Positions 53,498 through 62,367 of a stretch of DNA of 64,000 nucleotides are shown here, piece after piece. The number at the start of each line of letters is the position of its first letter. Within the stretch, counting starts at the first letter, position 1. This DNA is from an uncultured Blautia sp. (GTDB lineage: Bacteria; Bacillota; Clostridia; Lachnospirales; Lachnospiraceae). A program made the translations under genes and the position numbers. Location: NCBI RefSeq assembly GCF_947654165.1, contig NZ_CANTKB010000013.1:33908-97907 (forward strand). Direction: 5' to 3'. Under the pieces are notes generated by a model. That model did no database searches. It saw nothing but the letters and a program-made list of their open reading frames with translations, and was not told the DNA's origin.

Positions 53498-54925
53498 CTA
53501 CGCAATATAGTTTAACGGAACACGCACAGAAAACGTGGTTCCCTTTAGCTCTTCACTTTTTACCTTCACTGCCCCTCTGTGCATGGCAATAGCATTCCTT
53601 GTAATTGCAAGTCCAAGACCTGTTCCTCCAATTTCTCTGGAATGGGATTTATCCACCCTGTAAAAACGTTCAAAGATTCTGTCAATCGCTTCTTCCGGAA
53701 TTCCTACTCCTGAATCGGCGACTGTGACATAGAAATACTTATGGTCTGCATTCAGAGTCACATGCACCCAGCCATCTTCCACGTTATATTTGATGCCGTT
53801 TTCTACCAGATTCGATAATGCGAGACTCAGCTTCACCTCATCAACCTCTGCCACAATGGGACGGTAAGTTTCCAATACCAGTTCTACTTTCTTCTCGTCC
53901 GCAATTGGTTTGAGACGTTTCAGAATACTTTCCATCAGTTCATTAATATTCACTTTTTCAATATTCAGTTCAGAAGCCTTTTTGTCCATCTTCACCAGAG
54001 ACAGAAGGTCTGTAATAATTTTATTTTCCCTGTCAATTTCTACCGTGATATCTTGCATAAATTCCTGATAAAGCTCAACAGGAACATTTTCCTGTCCTAC
54101 CAGAGAATCTGCCAGAACTTTAATAGAGGTCATAGGTGTTTTCAGTTCATGGGACACATTTGCTACAAATTCCTGTCTGGAATCATCCAGCACCTTCATC
54201 CTTTTCAGCATTTTGTTAAACACACTGCTCAACACCTGCGTTTCTGTGTAATCCGGAACAGAAATCTCCTCGTCCAGATATCCGTCTGTCAGTTCTTCAA
54301 TCGCCTTGCTCACACGACCAAACGGTTTGACCAGACTCTTCGACAGAACAAATCCCAAAAGCAGCACCAGAACACTGATTGCCAACATCAAAAGATTTCC
54401 CCTGTGCTCCAGAATCTCAATACTGTCTCTGATTTCTCCTGTGGAAGTACTGACCAACATGACTCCGGCTACTTCTTTGCTCTTTGCATATTTCAGCGGA
54501 ACGGTCTGCTCAATATAATCATTCCCCTGATCATAATAGCTGGTATCCACACCATCAAAACACTGGATGACCTCTTCAGATATCATATATTTTCCTTCAT
54601 CAATATCATAGGTATCCTTTACAATACGGCCGCTCCTGTTAATAATGAGGATTCTTCCATTATATACTGCAGACAGCAAAGATAATTCGCCATTGATCAT
54701 ATCTGACTGCTGGTATTCCAGATATCCTTCTTTCATAAGCTGATTTCCCAGAATATCACATTGATTCTTTACATTGATTTTCCTAAGCTCCACAGCCCTG
54801 CTTTCGTAACTGCTGACGATCACCTTCTCAATAATAAGACAGGGAACAATACCAATGATCACCAACAAGACCATAATGCGGAATCTAAGACTTTTAAAAA
54901 AGGACTGTTTCATTTTTTCTTTCAT
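53498..54925 (-). CDS. Sensor histidine kinase (PhoR/YycG-like)
   Basis: A 475-residue membrane sensor. TM1 (residues about 12-30) and TM2 (about 180-200) enclose an extracellular domain, then HAMP (KSLVKPFGRVSKAIEEL), the phospho-acceptor VSHELKTPMTSIK, the N box NLVENGIKYN and the ATP motifs DSGVGIPEE and GTGLGLAI. It phosphorylates the adjacent response regulator, whose stop is six bases upstream. The stimulus is unknown; extracellular domain size and the HAMP arrangement are like cell-envelope kinases. Confidence 0.93.
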   Translation of the reverse strand: MKEKMKQSFFKSLRFRIMVLLVIIGIVPCLIIEKVIVSSYESRAVELRKINVKNQCDILGNQLMKEGYLEYQQSDMINGELSLLSAVYNGRILIINRSGRIVKDTYDIDEGKYMISEEVIQCFDGVDTSYYDQGNDYIEQTVPLKYAKSKEVAGVMLVSTSTGEIRDSIEILEHRGNLLMLAISVLVLLLGFVLSKSLVKPFGRVSKAIEELTDGYLDEEISVPDYTETQVLSSVFNKMLKRMKVLDDSRQEFVANVSHELKTPMTSIKVLADSLVGQENVPVELYQEFMQDITVEIDRENKIITDLLSLVKMDKKASELNIEKVNINELMESILKRLKPIADEKKVELVLETYRPIVAEVDEVKLSLALSNLVENGIKYNVEDGWVHVTLNADHKYFYVTVADSGVGIPEEAIDRIFERFYRVDKSHSREIGGTGLGLAITRNAIAMHRGAVKVKSEELKGTTFSVRVPLNYIA

Positions 54926-54931
54926 AGTTTA

Positions 54932-55621
54932 CTATCCCTGGAAATAATATCCGATTCCCCATTTTGTATGAACATATTTCGGGTCACTTGGAATCGTCTC
55001 GATTTTCTCTCTTAATCTGCGGATATGTACATCCACTGTACGCACGTCTCCCGGATATTCATAGCCCCATACAAGATTCAGCAGATTTTCACGGCTGTAC
55101 ACCTTATTGGGATTTTTTGCCAGAAGCTCCAGTACATCAAATTCCTTTGCCGTAAGATTGATTTCTTTTCCGGCAATAAACACCCGTCTTCCTTCACAAT
55201 CAAGCTTCAGATCACCGATCACCAGCTTTTTATCTGTGTTTTCTTTTTTCTCTTCTTTCTGTGCTCTTCTCATAATCGCTTTAATTCTGGCCTTTACCTC
55301 CAGAATATTAAATGGCTTTGTGATATAGTCATCTGCCCCGTACTCCAGCCCGAGAATCTTGTCCATATCCTCTCCCTTGGCAGTGAGCATGATAATAGGA
55401 ACACTGGAAAATTCCCGGATCTGCTGGCATACCTCCAGCCCGGTAAGTTTCGGAAGCATAATATCAAGAAGGATCATATCATATTCTTTTGATTTTGCTT
55501 TCTCCAGGGCTTCCTCTCCGTCATAAGCACAATCTACTTCCATTCCTTCCTGCTCCAGACTGAATCGGATTCCCTTCACAATTAACTTTTCATCATCCAC
55601 TACAAGAATTCGTTTGCTCAT
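54932..55621 (-). CDS. OmpR/PhoB-family response regulator
   Basis: A 229-residue regulator. The receiver domain has the acidic pair (VVDDEK), the phosphoacceptor in DMILLDIMLP and the TAKGED switch. The C-terminal winged helix includes SRENLLNLVWGYEYPGDVRTVDVHIRRLR. It pairs with the kinase at 53498, follows comEA by 21 bp and probably controls envelope functions, possibly including its own operon. Confidence 0.95.
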   Translation of the reverse strand: MSKRILVVDDEKLIVKGIRFSLEQEGMEVDCAYDGEEALEKAKSKEYDMILLDIMLPKLTGLEVCQQIREFSSVPIIMLTAKGEDMDKILGLEYGADDYITKPFNILEVKARIKAIMRRAQKEEKKENTDKKLVIGDLKLDCEGRRVFIAGKEINLTAKEFDVLELLAKNPNKVYSRENLLNLVWGYEYPGDVRTVDVHIRRLREKIETIPSDPKYVHTKWGIGYYFQG

Positions 55622-55642
55622 TGTTCTTCTCCTTATCCATTT

Positions 55643-56260
55643 TTAGTCCACACATATGTAATCAGCAATTTTCTCATAGGTTTTTCCTTTGATGCCAGGT
55701 ACCTGCTGTATCTCATCAATCGTCTGAAATCTCCCGATCTCATCCCTGTAAGTCAAAACAGCTCTGGCACGCACCTCTCCAATCCCGGGAATTTTTTGTA
55801 AATCTTCCAGGGTTGCTGTATTTAAATTGATTTTACCTGCCTGTTCTGCTCCCTGACTGCCTTTTTCATCTACCCCGGGTGCACCCTTTTCCGTGAACGC
55901 ACCTGCCGCTCTCATGCTTTCAGTCTCTTCTTTGGTGTAGACCTGGATTTTCTCTCCATCAGTCAAGACCAATGCCTGGTTCAGCCACTGGGAATCTGCT
56001 TCCTTCGTAAAACCTCCGGCTGCCTCTACAGCTTCAAACAGTCTTGCACCTTCCCCCAGCTTATATACACCTGGGTTGTTTACAGCTCCGCTGATATCCA
56101 CCCATATATAAACCGGCTTTTCAGGTATTTCTTCCTCTATCGTCTGCTCTGTATTTTCTACAATCATCTCTGTCCCCTGTTTTTTACAGGAACACAAAAA
56201 TACTCCGCAAAACAAAAACAGAAAAAGAAGTATTCGCAGGTTGTTTTTTGTTTCACACAC
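55643..56260 (-). CDS. comEA: ComEA-like DNA-binding competence lipoprotein
   Basis: A 205-residue protein. An N-terminal hydrophobic segment ending in FLCSCKK resembles a lipobox. A SLBB domain (VDISGAVNNPGVYKLGEG) and a C-terminal helix-hairpin-helix domain (INLNTATLEDLQKIPGIGEVRA...VPGIKGKTYEKI) follow. ComEA binds incoming double-stranded DNA outside the membrane and hands it to ComEC. The start is probably GTG 56260 after AGAGGAG, though the spacing is short. It heads the comEA, regulator, kinase, GerMN, comEC run. Confidence 0.92.
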   Translation of the reverse strand: MCETKNNLRILLFLFLFCGVFLCSCKKQGTEMIVENTEQTIEEEIPEKPVYIWVDISGAVNNPGVYKLGEGARLFEAVEAAGGFTKEADSQWLNQALVLTDGEKIQVYTKEETESMRAAGAFTEKGAPGVDEKGSQGAEQAGKINLNTATLEDLQKIPGIGEVRARAVLTYRDEIGRFQTIDEIQQVPGIKGKTYEKIADYICVD

Positions 56261-56313
56261 ATTCTCCTCTCCTTTCTTTTCTCAAAAAGGAAAACCTGTG
56301 TTCAACTGTCTCT

Positions 56314-56342
56314 ATTGTAACGAATTTATGTTCTTATTACAA
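56314..56342 (-). promoter_or_regulatory. Proximal promoter of the comEA operon
   Basis: TTGTAA (56337-56342 on the complement), a 17-bp spacer and TACAAT (56314-56319), 53 bp upstream of the comEA start. Confidence 0.6.
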
Positions 56343-56440
56343 TATCTAAATTCAGCAGTTGTATGGTTTTCCCTCTTTTGAAATTACTTTCGCTTTCATG
56401 CATTTGGAAAACACGGCAGAAATGCCGGGACGGTTTTTGA

Positions 56441-56469
56441 AATGTAAACTAAGTGTAACACAGTTTCAA
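56441..56469 (-). promoter_or_regulatory. Possible distal promoter of the comEA operon
   Basis: TTGAAA (56464-56469 on the complement), a 17-bp spacer and TACATT (56441-56446). A transcript would contain the small hairpin CGGCA/TGCCG (56415-56428). The remaining bases of the 56261-56516 gap hold no gene. Confidence 0.4.
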
Positions 56470-56482
56470 CATCTGGGCAAAT

Positions 56483-56516
56483 ACAAAAACAGCCGTTTTT
56501 ATCCGGCTGTTTTTGT
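56483..56516. terminator. Bidirectional-looking terminator after the DMT gene
   Basis: ACAAAAACAGCCG pairs with CGGCTGTTTTTGT; the last stem base pairs form A/T tracts on both strands. It ends the transcript of the gene at 56517. Confidence 0.8.
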
Positions 56517-56951
56517 CTATTTTTCCCATTTAAAAATCACGATACCTGCAATGGCGATTGCCATGCCTATAAGTTTTCTCCACTGAAATCCTGCTTTTTC
56601 CACACCGAACAAGCCCATAAGTTCAATAAGATAGGCCACTGCAAGCTGTGCCACAACAATAAGCATGGCCGCTTTCGCAGGACCAAGAGCAGACATGCTC
56701 TGAATCACTGTAATTGTAATAAACGCACCAATCACACCGCCCAGCAAAATATATTTATGTTCCACTTCGGCAAGTGCCAGAATACTTTGCCTTCCGGTAA
56801 AAAACCACGCTGCAATGCAGACAAGAAAAGCCGAAAGCTGTACCCATCCAGTAGATACCCACAGACTGCTCTGTTTCGTAAGTTCCGTATTAAAAACTCC
56901 CTGGATGCTCATAAGTGCTCCTGAAATCAATGCCACCAGAATTCCCCACAT
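56517..56951 (-). CDS. Small DMT-family membrane protein (DUF606/YdcZ type)
   Basis: A 144-residue protein with five predicted helices, starting MWGILVALISGALMSIQGVFNTEL, the usual start of the DUF606 half-size drug/metabolite transporter family. Such proteins work as dimers and their substrates are mostly unknown. I chose ATG 56951 because GGAGG lies eight bases upstream; the ATG at 56966 precedes that site. It follows the brnQ remnant. Confidence 0.88.
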   Translation of the reverse strand: MWGILVALISGALMSIQGVFNTELTKQSSLWVSTGWVQLSAFLVCIAAWFFTGRQSILALAEVEHKYILLGGVIGAFITITVIQSMSALGPAKAAMLIVVAQLAVAYLIELMGLFGVEKAGFQWRKLIGMAIAIAGIVIFKWEK

Positions 56952-57008
56952 CGTTTTTTCCTCCATGTTTCATCCGATATAAAAGAATTATTTACATATC
57001 ACGGTATT

Positions 57009-57626
57009 TTATACCGAATCCAACAGGAAATTTATGATTCCAATTCCTACCGCTGCAATAGTGACCGGATATATAAATGGATTCTTTTTTATTTTAGAAT
57101 CACATAGCCCTAATACGATCAACACAATTGACATGGGGTAAATTGCATTCAATACCGGTACAGATAAACTCAATATTGTATTCAGGCCCTGATTACAGAT
57201 TAAAAATGAGAATCCCGAAATCACCAATACCCACTGGCGGTAGCTTAATTTTTTCATAAGTTCAGAGAAAAACTGGGAGATAGACGTAATCAATCCTACA
57301 CAAGTGGTCAGACATGCCAGTGTAAAAATGGCTGCCAGCAGTACTGCTCCAGGTCCTCCAAACAGCTGTGATACAATACAGCACAAAGTCCATGCTCCAT
57401 TTTCCTGGATAGGATATATGCCGGAACTTTTCATTCCCACATATGCCAGCATCAAATATACCAGTGAATAACCTGCCATACACCATTTCAGTGATGCATC
57501 TGCCGAAGATACGGTGCAACCGCCATTTCAAAAGGGACTGAGGCTGCCCTTGGAATTCCCTGCTCCAAAAAATAACGAAAACAGCATAAAACTTACCAGC
57601 AATATTTTTTGCTTTCACAATTTCAT
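57009..57626 (-). pseudogene. brnQ: brnQ remnant (branched-chain amino acid carrier) with early stop and internal deletion
   Basis: From ATG 57626 (AGGAGG upstream) the frame reads MKL, TGA, KQKILLVSFMLFSLFFGAGN, the unmistakable BrnQ N-terminus with a stop at codon 4. It then reads SKGSLSPF and a second TGA, and in the same frame continues NGGCTVSS... into MAGYSLVYLMLAYVGMKSSG and the BrnQ C-terminal third (FTLACLTTCVGLITSISQFFSE, SLSVPVLNAIYPMSIVLIVLG) down to 57009. An intact BrnQ has about 430 codons, so roughly 670 bp of the middle are gone. The BCAA sodium/proton symporter function is lost. Confidence 0.88.
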
Positions 57627-57678
57627 TTTTTCCTCCTAATCTTTCCTTCACATACAAGAAGTGCCAAAATTTTCCATA

Positions 57679-57711
57679 CAAAAAAGCCGCCCTTATAAAA
57701 GGACGACTTTG
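57679..57711 (-). terminator. Attenuator terminator of the T-box leader
   Basis: AAAGTCGTCCTT pairs with AAGGGCGGCTTT (G-U pairs allowed) across a short loop, followed by TTTTTTG on the minus strand, 53 bp upstream of the brnQ start codon. Confidence 0.75.
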
Positions 57712-57869
57712 CATATCGCAGCTCAACTCCGGCTTACCTGCTTTGTTCAGCTTGCTTCTCCGGGATGATTTCATCCATCAGCTTCCTTAACACCTCTCAC
57801 CAACCGATGTCTCTCTGTAAATTTCACCAATGATTACTTATTCCCATCTGCGAATTCAACGTTTTATTT
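57679..57869 (-). promoter_or_regulatory. T-box leader (isoleucine-type specifier), apparently missing the T-box sequence
   Basis: The minus-strand leader shows T-box stem I features in order: AGAGAG with the distal loop GGTTGGTGAGAGG inside the ACATC/GGTGT stem (about 57797-57817), GGATGAAATCATCC with specifier AUC (57767-57769, Ile), CCCGGAG, GCTGAAC and AGGTAAGCCGGAGT. A terminator follows at 57679-57711. The expected antiterminator sequence GGUGGNACCGCG is not found between them; the leader passes almost directly into the terminator. It would once have controlled brnQ in response to uncharged tRNA-Ile. Confidence 0.72.
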
Positions 57870-57876
57870 TTGTTAC

Positions 57877-57905
57877 ATTATAACGAACATTTTCCATTCC
57901 GTCAA
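57877..57905 (-). promoter_or_regulatory. Sigma-A promoter of the T-box/brnQ transcript
   Basis: TTGACG (57900-57905 on the complement), a 17-bp spacer and a perfect TATAAT (57877-57882), directly after argD. Confidence 0.75.
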
Positions 57906-57926
57906 TATTCACGGCCTTTTTTAATG

Positions 57927-59117
57927 CTAAAAGCTTTTCTCCAGTTTTTCCACCATCTCATCAATGTCATTCTCTGTAATAACCAGAGGCGGAACAAAAC
58001 GCAGCACGTCGCTTCCCGCCGAAATTACGATCAGACCGTTTTCCAATGCTTTTGTGACAATCTCGCCGACCGGTCTTCCTGTCACCACAAGCCCCTGCAT
58101 CAGACCTTTTCCACGTCTGGCTGTCAAAAATTCATACTTATCCACAAGCAGATCCAGTTTTTCCTCAAAATATGGTGTGATCTTTTTCACATGTTCCAGA
58201 ATCTGCTGTTCCTCAAACAGATCAAACACCTTACTCACTGCTGCACAGGCAAATGGATTTCCTCCGTACGTTGTTCCATGGTCCCCGGGTACAAGACTGT
58301 TTTTTGCGGTCTTTTCGTTGAGCACAAAGGCACCCACCGGAACACCACAGCCCAGAGCTTTTGCACTGGTCATGATATCGGGCATAACATCATAATCCTG
58401 AAATGCAAACATACTTCCGGTTCTTCCCATACCACATTGAATCTCATCCAGGATCAGCAGAATATCCTTTTCATCACACAGTTTTCGAAGCCCTTTTAAA
58501 AAGGCAGGTTCTGCAGGATAAATTCCTCCTTCTCCCTGTACTGTTTCCAAAATAATCGCACAGGTTTTCTCTGTGATCTGCTGCTTCACACTGTCCAGAT
58601 TATTGAAATCCGCAAACTTAATTCCACCGATCAACGGCTTAAAAGGTTCCTGATAATGACTGTTTCCTGTCACAGACAATGCCCCCATGCTCCTTCCGTG
58701 AAAAGAGTGTTTCATGGCAATAATCTCATGATCCGTGTTTCCGTCTTTTAACCAGGCATACTTTCTGGCAGCCTTAATAGCTCCCTCAACCGCCTCTGTA
58801 CCACTGTTTGTAAAGAATACACGGCTCAGTCCGGATGCCTTCAGAAGTTTTTCTGCTGCTTCTGCCATGGGCACATGATAGTACAGGTTGGAGGTATGCA
58901 GAAGTTTATCAATCTGATCCTTCAAAGCCTGATTATATTCCTGATTCCCATACCCAAGAGAAAACACTGCAATCCCTGCTCCAAAATCAAGATATTCCTT
59001 TCCTTCCAGATCATACAGACGCACGCCTTCTCCTCTTTCCAGTACCACCGGAAAGCGGTTATACGTATGTAAAACAGCGTTTTCTCCACGCTCTATATAC
59101 TCTTTACTGCACATCAT
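57927..59117 (-). CDS. argD: Acetylornithine aminotransferase
   Basis: A 396-residue class III PLP aminotransferase converting N-acetylglutamate semialdehyde to N-acetylornithine. It carries FFTNSGTEAVEGAIKAAR, LILDEIQCGMGRTG and the PLP lysine in MTSAKALGCGVP. It is last in the argCJBD operon and overlaps argB by 14 bases. The length is normal. Confidence 0.96.
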   Translation of the reverse strand: MMCSKEYIERGENAVLHTYNRFPVVLERGEGVRLYDLEGKEYLDFGAGIAVFSLGYGNQEYNQALKDQIDKLLHTSNLYYHVPMAEAAEKLLKASGLSRVFFTNSGTEAVEGAIKAARKYAWLKDGNTDHEIIAMKHSFHGRSMGALSVTGNSHYQEPFKPLIGGIKFADFNNLDSVKQQITEKTCAIILETVQGEGGIYPAEPAFLKGLRKLCDEKDILLILDEIQCGMGRTGSMFAFQDYDVMPDIMTSAKALGCGVPVGAFVLNEKTAKNSLVPGDHGTTYGGNPFACAAVSKVFDLFEEQQILEHVKKITPYFEEKLDLLVDKYEFLTARRGKGLMQGLVVTGRPVGEIVTKALENGLIVISAGSDVLRFVPPLVITENDIDEMVEKLEKSF

Positions 59118-59997
59118 AATGCTGTATTCCTTCCTTTCTCAAGATAGCGGTTCCGATTCCTTTATTGGTGAAGATTTCCAGAAGCAGGCAATGTTTGATC
59201 CTTCCGTCCAGAATATGAACTCTGGAAACTCCCTGCTCAATAGCATCGATACAATTCTGCAATTTCGGTATCATGCCGCCCCCTACATTTCCATTGTTGA
59301 TCAATTCTTTTGCATCCTTAACAAATAATTTGGAGATGAGGCTTTCCGGGTCTTCCGGCTTCTTATAAACACCTTCAATATCGGTAAGAAATGCCAGTTT
59401 TTCTGCTTTCATTGCCTTTGCGATCGCACAGGCTGCATCATCCGCATTAATGTTATACGTCAGAAAATCTTCATCCATACCGATGGGACATACAATGGGA
59501 AGAAAGTCATTATCCAACAGATCGGAAAGGATCTTTGGATTTACTTCTGTGATATTTCCCACAAATCCAATGTCCTGACCACCTGAATATTTCTTCTCTA
59601 CCTTCAGCAATCCTCCGTCTTTTCCACTGATTCCTACAGCCTTTACACCAAGGGATTCCACCAGACTGACCAGTTCCTTATTTACCTTTCCAAGAACCAT
59701 CTCTGCCAGCTCCATAGTCTCTTCATCTGTCACACGAAGCCCGTTGATAAACTGTGGTTCTTTTCCAACCTTGCTCACCCAACGGCTGATTTCTTTGCCG
59801 CCTCCATGAACAATGATCGGCTTAAATCCAACTAATTTTAACAGTACTACATCCTGGATAACGCTTTTCTTAAGCTGTTCATCCACCATGGCACTCCCAC
59901 CGTATTTTACTACAATGATCTTTCTGTTAAAACGTTGAATATATGGAAGTGCCTCAATTAAAACTTCTGCTTTTTCAAGATATTTTTGATTCACCAT
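59104..59997 (-). CDS. argB: Acetylglutamate kinase
   Basis: A 297-residue amino acid kinase. The glycine-rich IIVVKYGGSAM and KPIIVHGGGKEI loops bind ATP and acetylglutamate, and NADDAACAIAKA is typical. The N-terminal helix (LEKAEVLIEALPYIQRF) before the core resembles the kinked helix of arginine-inhibited NAG kinases, so feedback inhibition is likely (inference). It lies 20 bp after argJ. Confidence 0.96.
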   Translation of the reverse strand: MVNQKYLEKAEVLIEALPYIQRFNRKIIVVKYGGSAMVDEQLKKSVIQDVVLLKLVGFKPIIVHGGGKEISRWVSKVGKEPQFINGLRVTDEETMELAEMVLGKVNKELVSLVESLGVKAVGISGKDGGLLKVEKKYSGGQDIGFVGNITEVNPKILSDLLDNDFLPIVCPIGMDEDFLTYNINADDAACAIAKAMKAEKLAFLTDIEGVYKKPEDPESLISKLFVKDAKELINNGNVGGGMIPKLQNCIDAIEQGVSRVHILDGRIKHCLLLEIFTNKGIGTAILRKEGIQHYDVQ

Positions 59998-60017
59998 CTC
60001 CGTGTCCCTCCATCTGT

Positions 60018-61241
60018 TTATGAACGATAATCCGCATTAATTTTCACATAGTCATAGGTCAGATCACAGCCCCAGGCAGTTGCTGTCTCCTGTCCCATTT
60101 TTATATCTGCAATAGCGGTCACATGTTTTTCCGAAAGAATTTTTGTTGCTTCTTCCTCGCTGTAATCCACCGCTACACCGTTTTTAATAATCTCAATACG
60201 TCCCACTTTACTTTCAAATACCAGATCTACCTTATCCGGATCAAACTCTGCCCCTGAATATCCCATAGCACAGAGAATCCGTCCCCAGTTGGCATCATGA
60301 CCGAAAATAGCTGCCTTTGTCAGATTGGATGTGATCACTGATTTACTTAAAGTCACGGCCTGTTCCTTGCTCTCTGCTCCCAGGATTTTCACTTCAAAAA
60401 GAGCTGTGGCACCTTCTCCGTCTGCTGCAATCTGCTTTGCCAGACTCGTATTTACATATTTAAGAGCTTCTTTAAAGGTCTCATAATCATCATTTTTCTC
60501 TGTTATCACAGGATTTTGTGCCATCCCATTTGCCATGACCAGAACCGTATCATTGGTGGAAGTATCTCCGTCAACAGAGATCATATTATAGGTATCCTCA
60601 ACAATTTCACTTAGTGCTTCCTGAAGCAATTTCTTATCGATTGCAGCATCTGTGGTAACAAATCCCAGCATGGTACACATATTCGGATGAATCATTCCCG
60701 AACCTTTGCACATACCTCCGATGGTCACAGTTTTTCCGGATATTTCCACTTCCACAGCCGCTTCTTTCTTTACAGTATCTGTGGTCATAATCGACTCTGC
60801 TGCCAGGATTCCGGCCTGTCTTGTTTCCGACAATACCGGCACCAGATTCTTCACACCCTCTTCTATTTTCCCCATGGGAAGCTGCTGCCCAATCACTCCT
60901 GTAGATGCAACCAGCACTGCTTCTTCCGGGATATTTAAGACTTCCCCTGCTGCCTTCGCTGTTGCCTTGCAGTAACCATATCCCTCTTCTCCTGTACATG
61001 CATTTGCAATACCGCTGTTGCACACAACAGCCTGGGTATAAGCTGATTCATAGACTACTTTCTGATCCCACTTTACAGGTGCTGCCTTCACCACATTGGT
61101 GGTAAAGGTTCCTGCTGTATTGCATGGCTTTTCGCTGTATATCATAGCCATATCTTTCGTATTTCCTTTTTTTATCCCTGCTGCAATCCCTGCTGCCTGA
61201 AATCCATTCGCAGAGGTTACTCCTCCATCAATCATCTTCAT
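60018..61241 (-). CDS. argJ: Bifunctional ornithine acetyltransferase / N-acetylglutamate synthase
   Basis: A 407-residue precursor that self-cleaves at the threonine in NMCTMLGF, after KGSGMIHP; the new N-terminal Thr is the nucleophile. The residue before it is Cys where Ala is usual. Start of the mature chain begins TMLGFVTTDA. It recycles the acetyl group between acetylornithine and glutamate, so with argB, argC and argD it forms the cyclic arginine pathway. It starts 31 bp after argC. Confidence 0.96.
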   Translation of the reverse strand: MKMIDGGVTSANGFQAAGIAAGIKKGNTKDMAMIYSEKPCNTAGTFTTNVVKAAPVKWDQKVVYESAYTQAVVCNSGIANACTGEEGYGYCKATAKAAGEVLNIPEEAVLVASTGVIGQQLPMGKIEEGVKNLVPVLSETRQAGILAAESIMTTDTVKKEAAVEVEISGKTVTIGGMCKGSGMIHPNMCTMLGFVTTDAAIDKKLLQEALSEIVEDTYNMISVDGDTSTNDTVLVMANGMAQNPVITEKNDDYETFKEALKYVNTSLAKQIAADGEGATALFEVKILGAESKEQAVTLSKSVITSNLTKAAIFGHDANWGRILCAMGYSGAEFDPDKVDLVFESKVGRIEIIKNGVAVDYSEEEATKILSEKHVTAIADIKMGQETATAWGCDLTYDYVKINADYRS

Positions 61242-61272
61242 TTTATTGTCCTTCTTTCTGATTTTTTTCTAT

Positions 61273-62313
61273 TTACGGAAACATAGGAACCAGATTTAAT
61301 CCTTCTGTTTCTTCTTCTCCAAACATCAGATTCATATTCTGTACTGCCTGTCCTGCCGCACCTTTTACCAGGTTATCGATTGCTCCCATCATGATGATTC
61401 TATGTGTTCTTGGATCAATTTTAAAATTCACATCCACATAATTGCTTCCCTCTACCCACTTGGTCTGAGGATACATATCTTTCTCTAAAACACGTACAAA
61501 TTTCTCGTTTTTATAGTATTTATCATAGACTTCTTTTACTTCTTCATAGGTTACTTCTTTGGTCAGTTTTGCGTAGGCAGTTGCCAGAATCCCACGGTTC
61601 ATGGGAACCAGATGAGGTGTAAAATTCAGCAAAATCTCACGCCCTGCTGCATATCCTAACTGTTCTTCAATCTCAGGTGTATGTCTGTGATTTGCCACAC
61701 CATAAGCCTTCATATTTTCATTTACTTCACAGAAAAGATTGTCAATTTTTGCCCCTCTTCCCGCACCGGAAGTACCTGATTTTGCATCAATAATCAGCGT
61801 ATCCGGATCGATCAATCCCTCTTTCACCAGCGGATAACAAGTCAGGATACTGCAGGTTGTATAACATCCCGGATTTGCAACCAGACGGGCTTTTTTCACT
61901 TTTTCTCTGTTAATTTCACAAAGCCCGTAGACAGCTTCGCCGATAAATTCAGGCGACGGATGATGAATTTTGTACCATTCTTCATAAACTTTTACATCTT
62001 TTATCCGGAAATCTGCACTTAAATCAATGATTTTTACCTTAGACAGAATCTCTTCATTTACCATGGATGCACACAGTCCCTGAGGAGTTGCTGTAAAGAT
62101 AACATCTACCTGCTCCGCCAAAGCTTCCATATTATCATCCAGGCAGGTATCTTCTACAATCTCAAACATATTCTGATATACTTCATAATACTTTTTATCA
62201 ATATAGCTTCTGGAACCGTACCATTTAATTTCCACATTTTTATGCCCCATTAAAAGACGTACCAGCTCTCCTCCTGCATATCCGGTGGCACCTATAATAC
62301 CTGCTTTTATCAT
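61273..62313 (-). CDS. argC: N-acetyl-gamma-glutamyl-phosphate reductase
   Basis: A 346-residue NADPH-dependent reductase. The Rossmann motif is AGIIGATGYAGGELVRLL, and the catalytic cysteine is in NPGCYTTCSI. HRHTPEIEEQL and FTPHLVPMNRGIL are family marks. I chose ATG 62313 because GAGAGG lies nine bases upstream; ATG 62322 touches that site. It is the first gene of argCJBD, with a promoter at 62368-62396. Confidence 0.96.
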   Translation of the reverse strand: MIKAGIIGATGYAGGELVRLLMGHKNVEIKWYGSRSYIDKKYYEVYQNMFEIVEDTCLDDNMEALAEQVDVIFTATPQGLCASMVNEEILSKVKIIDLSADFRIKDVKVYEEWYKIHHPSPEFIGEAVYGLCEINREKVKKARLVANPGCYTTCSILTCYPLVKEGLIDPDTLIIDAKSGTSGAGRGAKIDNLFCEVNENMKAYGVANHRHTPEIEEQLGYAAGREILLNFTPHLVPMNRGILATAYAKLTKEVTYEEVKEVYDKYYKNEKFVRVLEKDMYPQTKWVEGSNYVDVNFKIDPRTHRIIMMGAIDNLVKGAAGQAVQNMNLMFGEEETEGLNLVPMFP

Positions 62314-62367
62314 TCTTCCCATCCTCTCTTTTCCTTATTATTCCAATCCATTATCTTCTTACTGCAC

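Noticed and set aside
56359..56586. 75-codon plus-strand open frame upstream of comEA
   Set aside because: It overlaps promoters, a terminator and the DMT gene and has no ribosome site.
57009..57479. Separate 156-residue membrane protein gene
   Set aside because: The sequence is the C-terminal third of BrnQ, with no ribosome site at 57479 and the BrnQ N-terminus just upstream in the same frame. It is annotated as part of a pseudogene.
57262..57774. 170-codon minus-strand open frame over the T-box and brnQ remnant
   Set aside because: Its frame differs from the BrnQ frame and crosses the T-box terminator; the protein has no sense as a family. The BrnQ frame gives clear homology.
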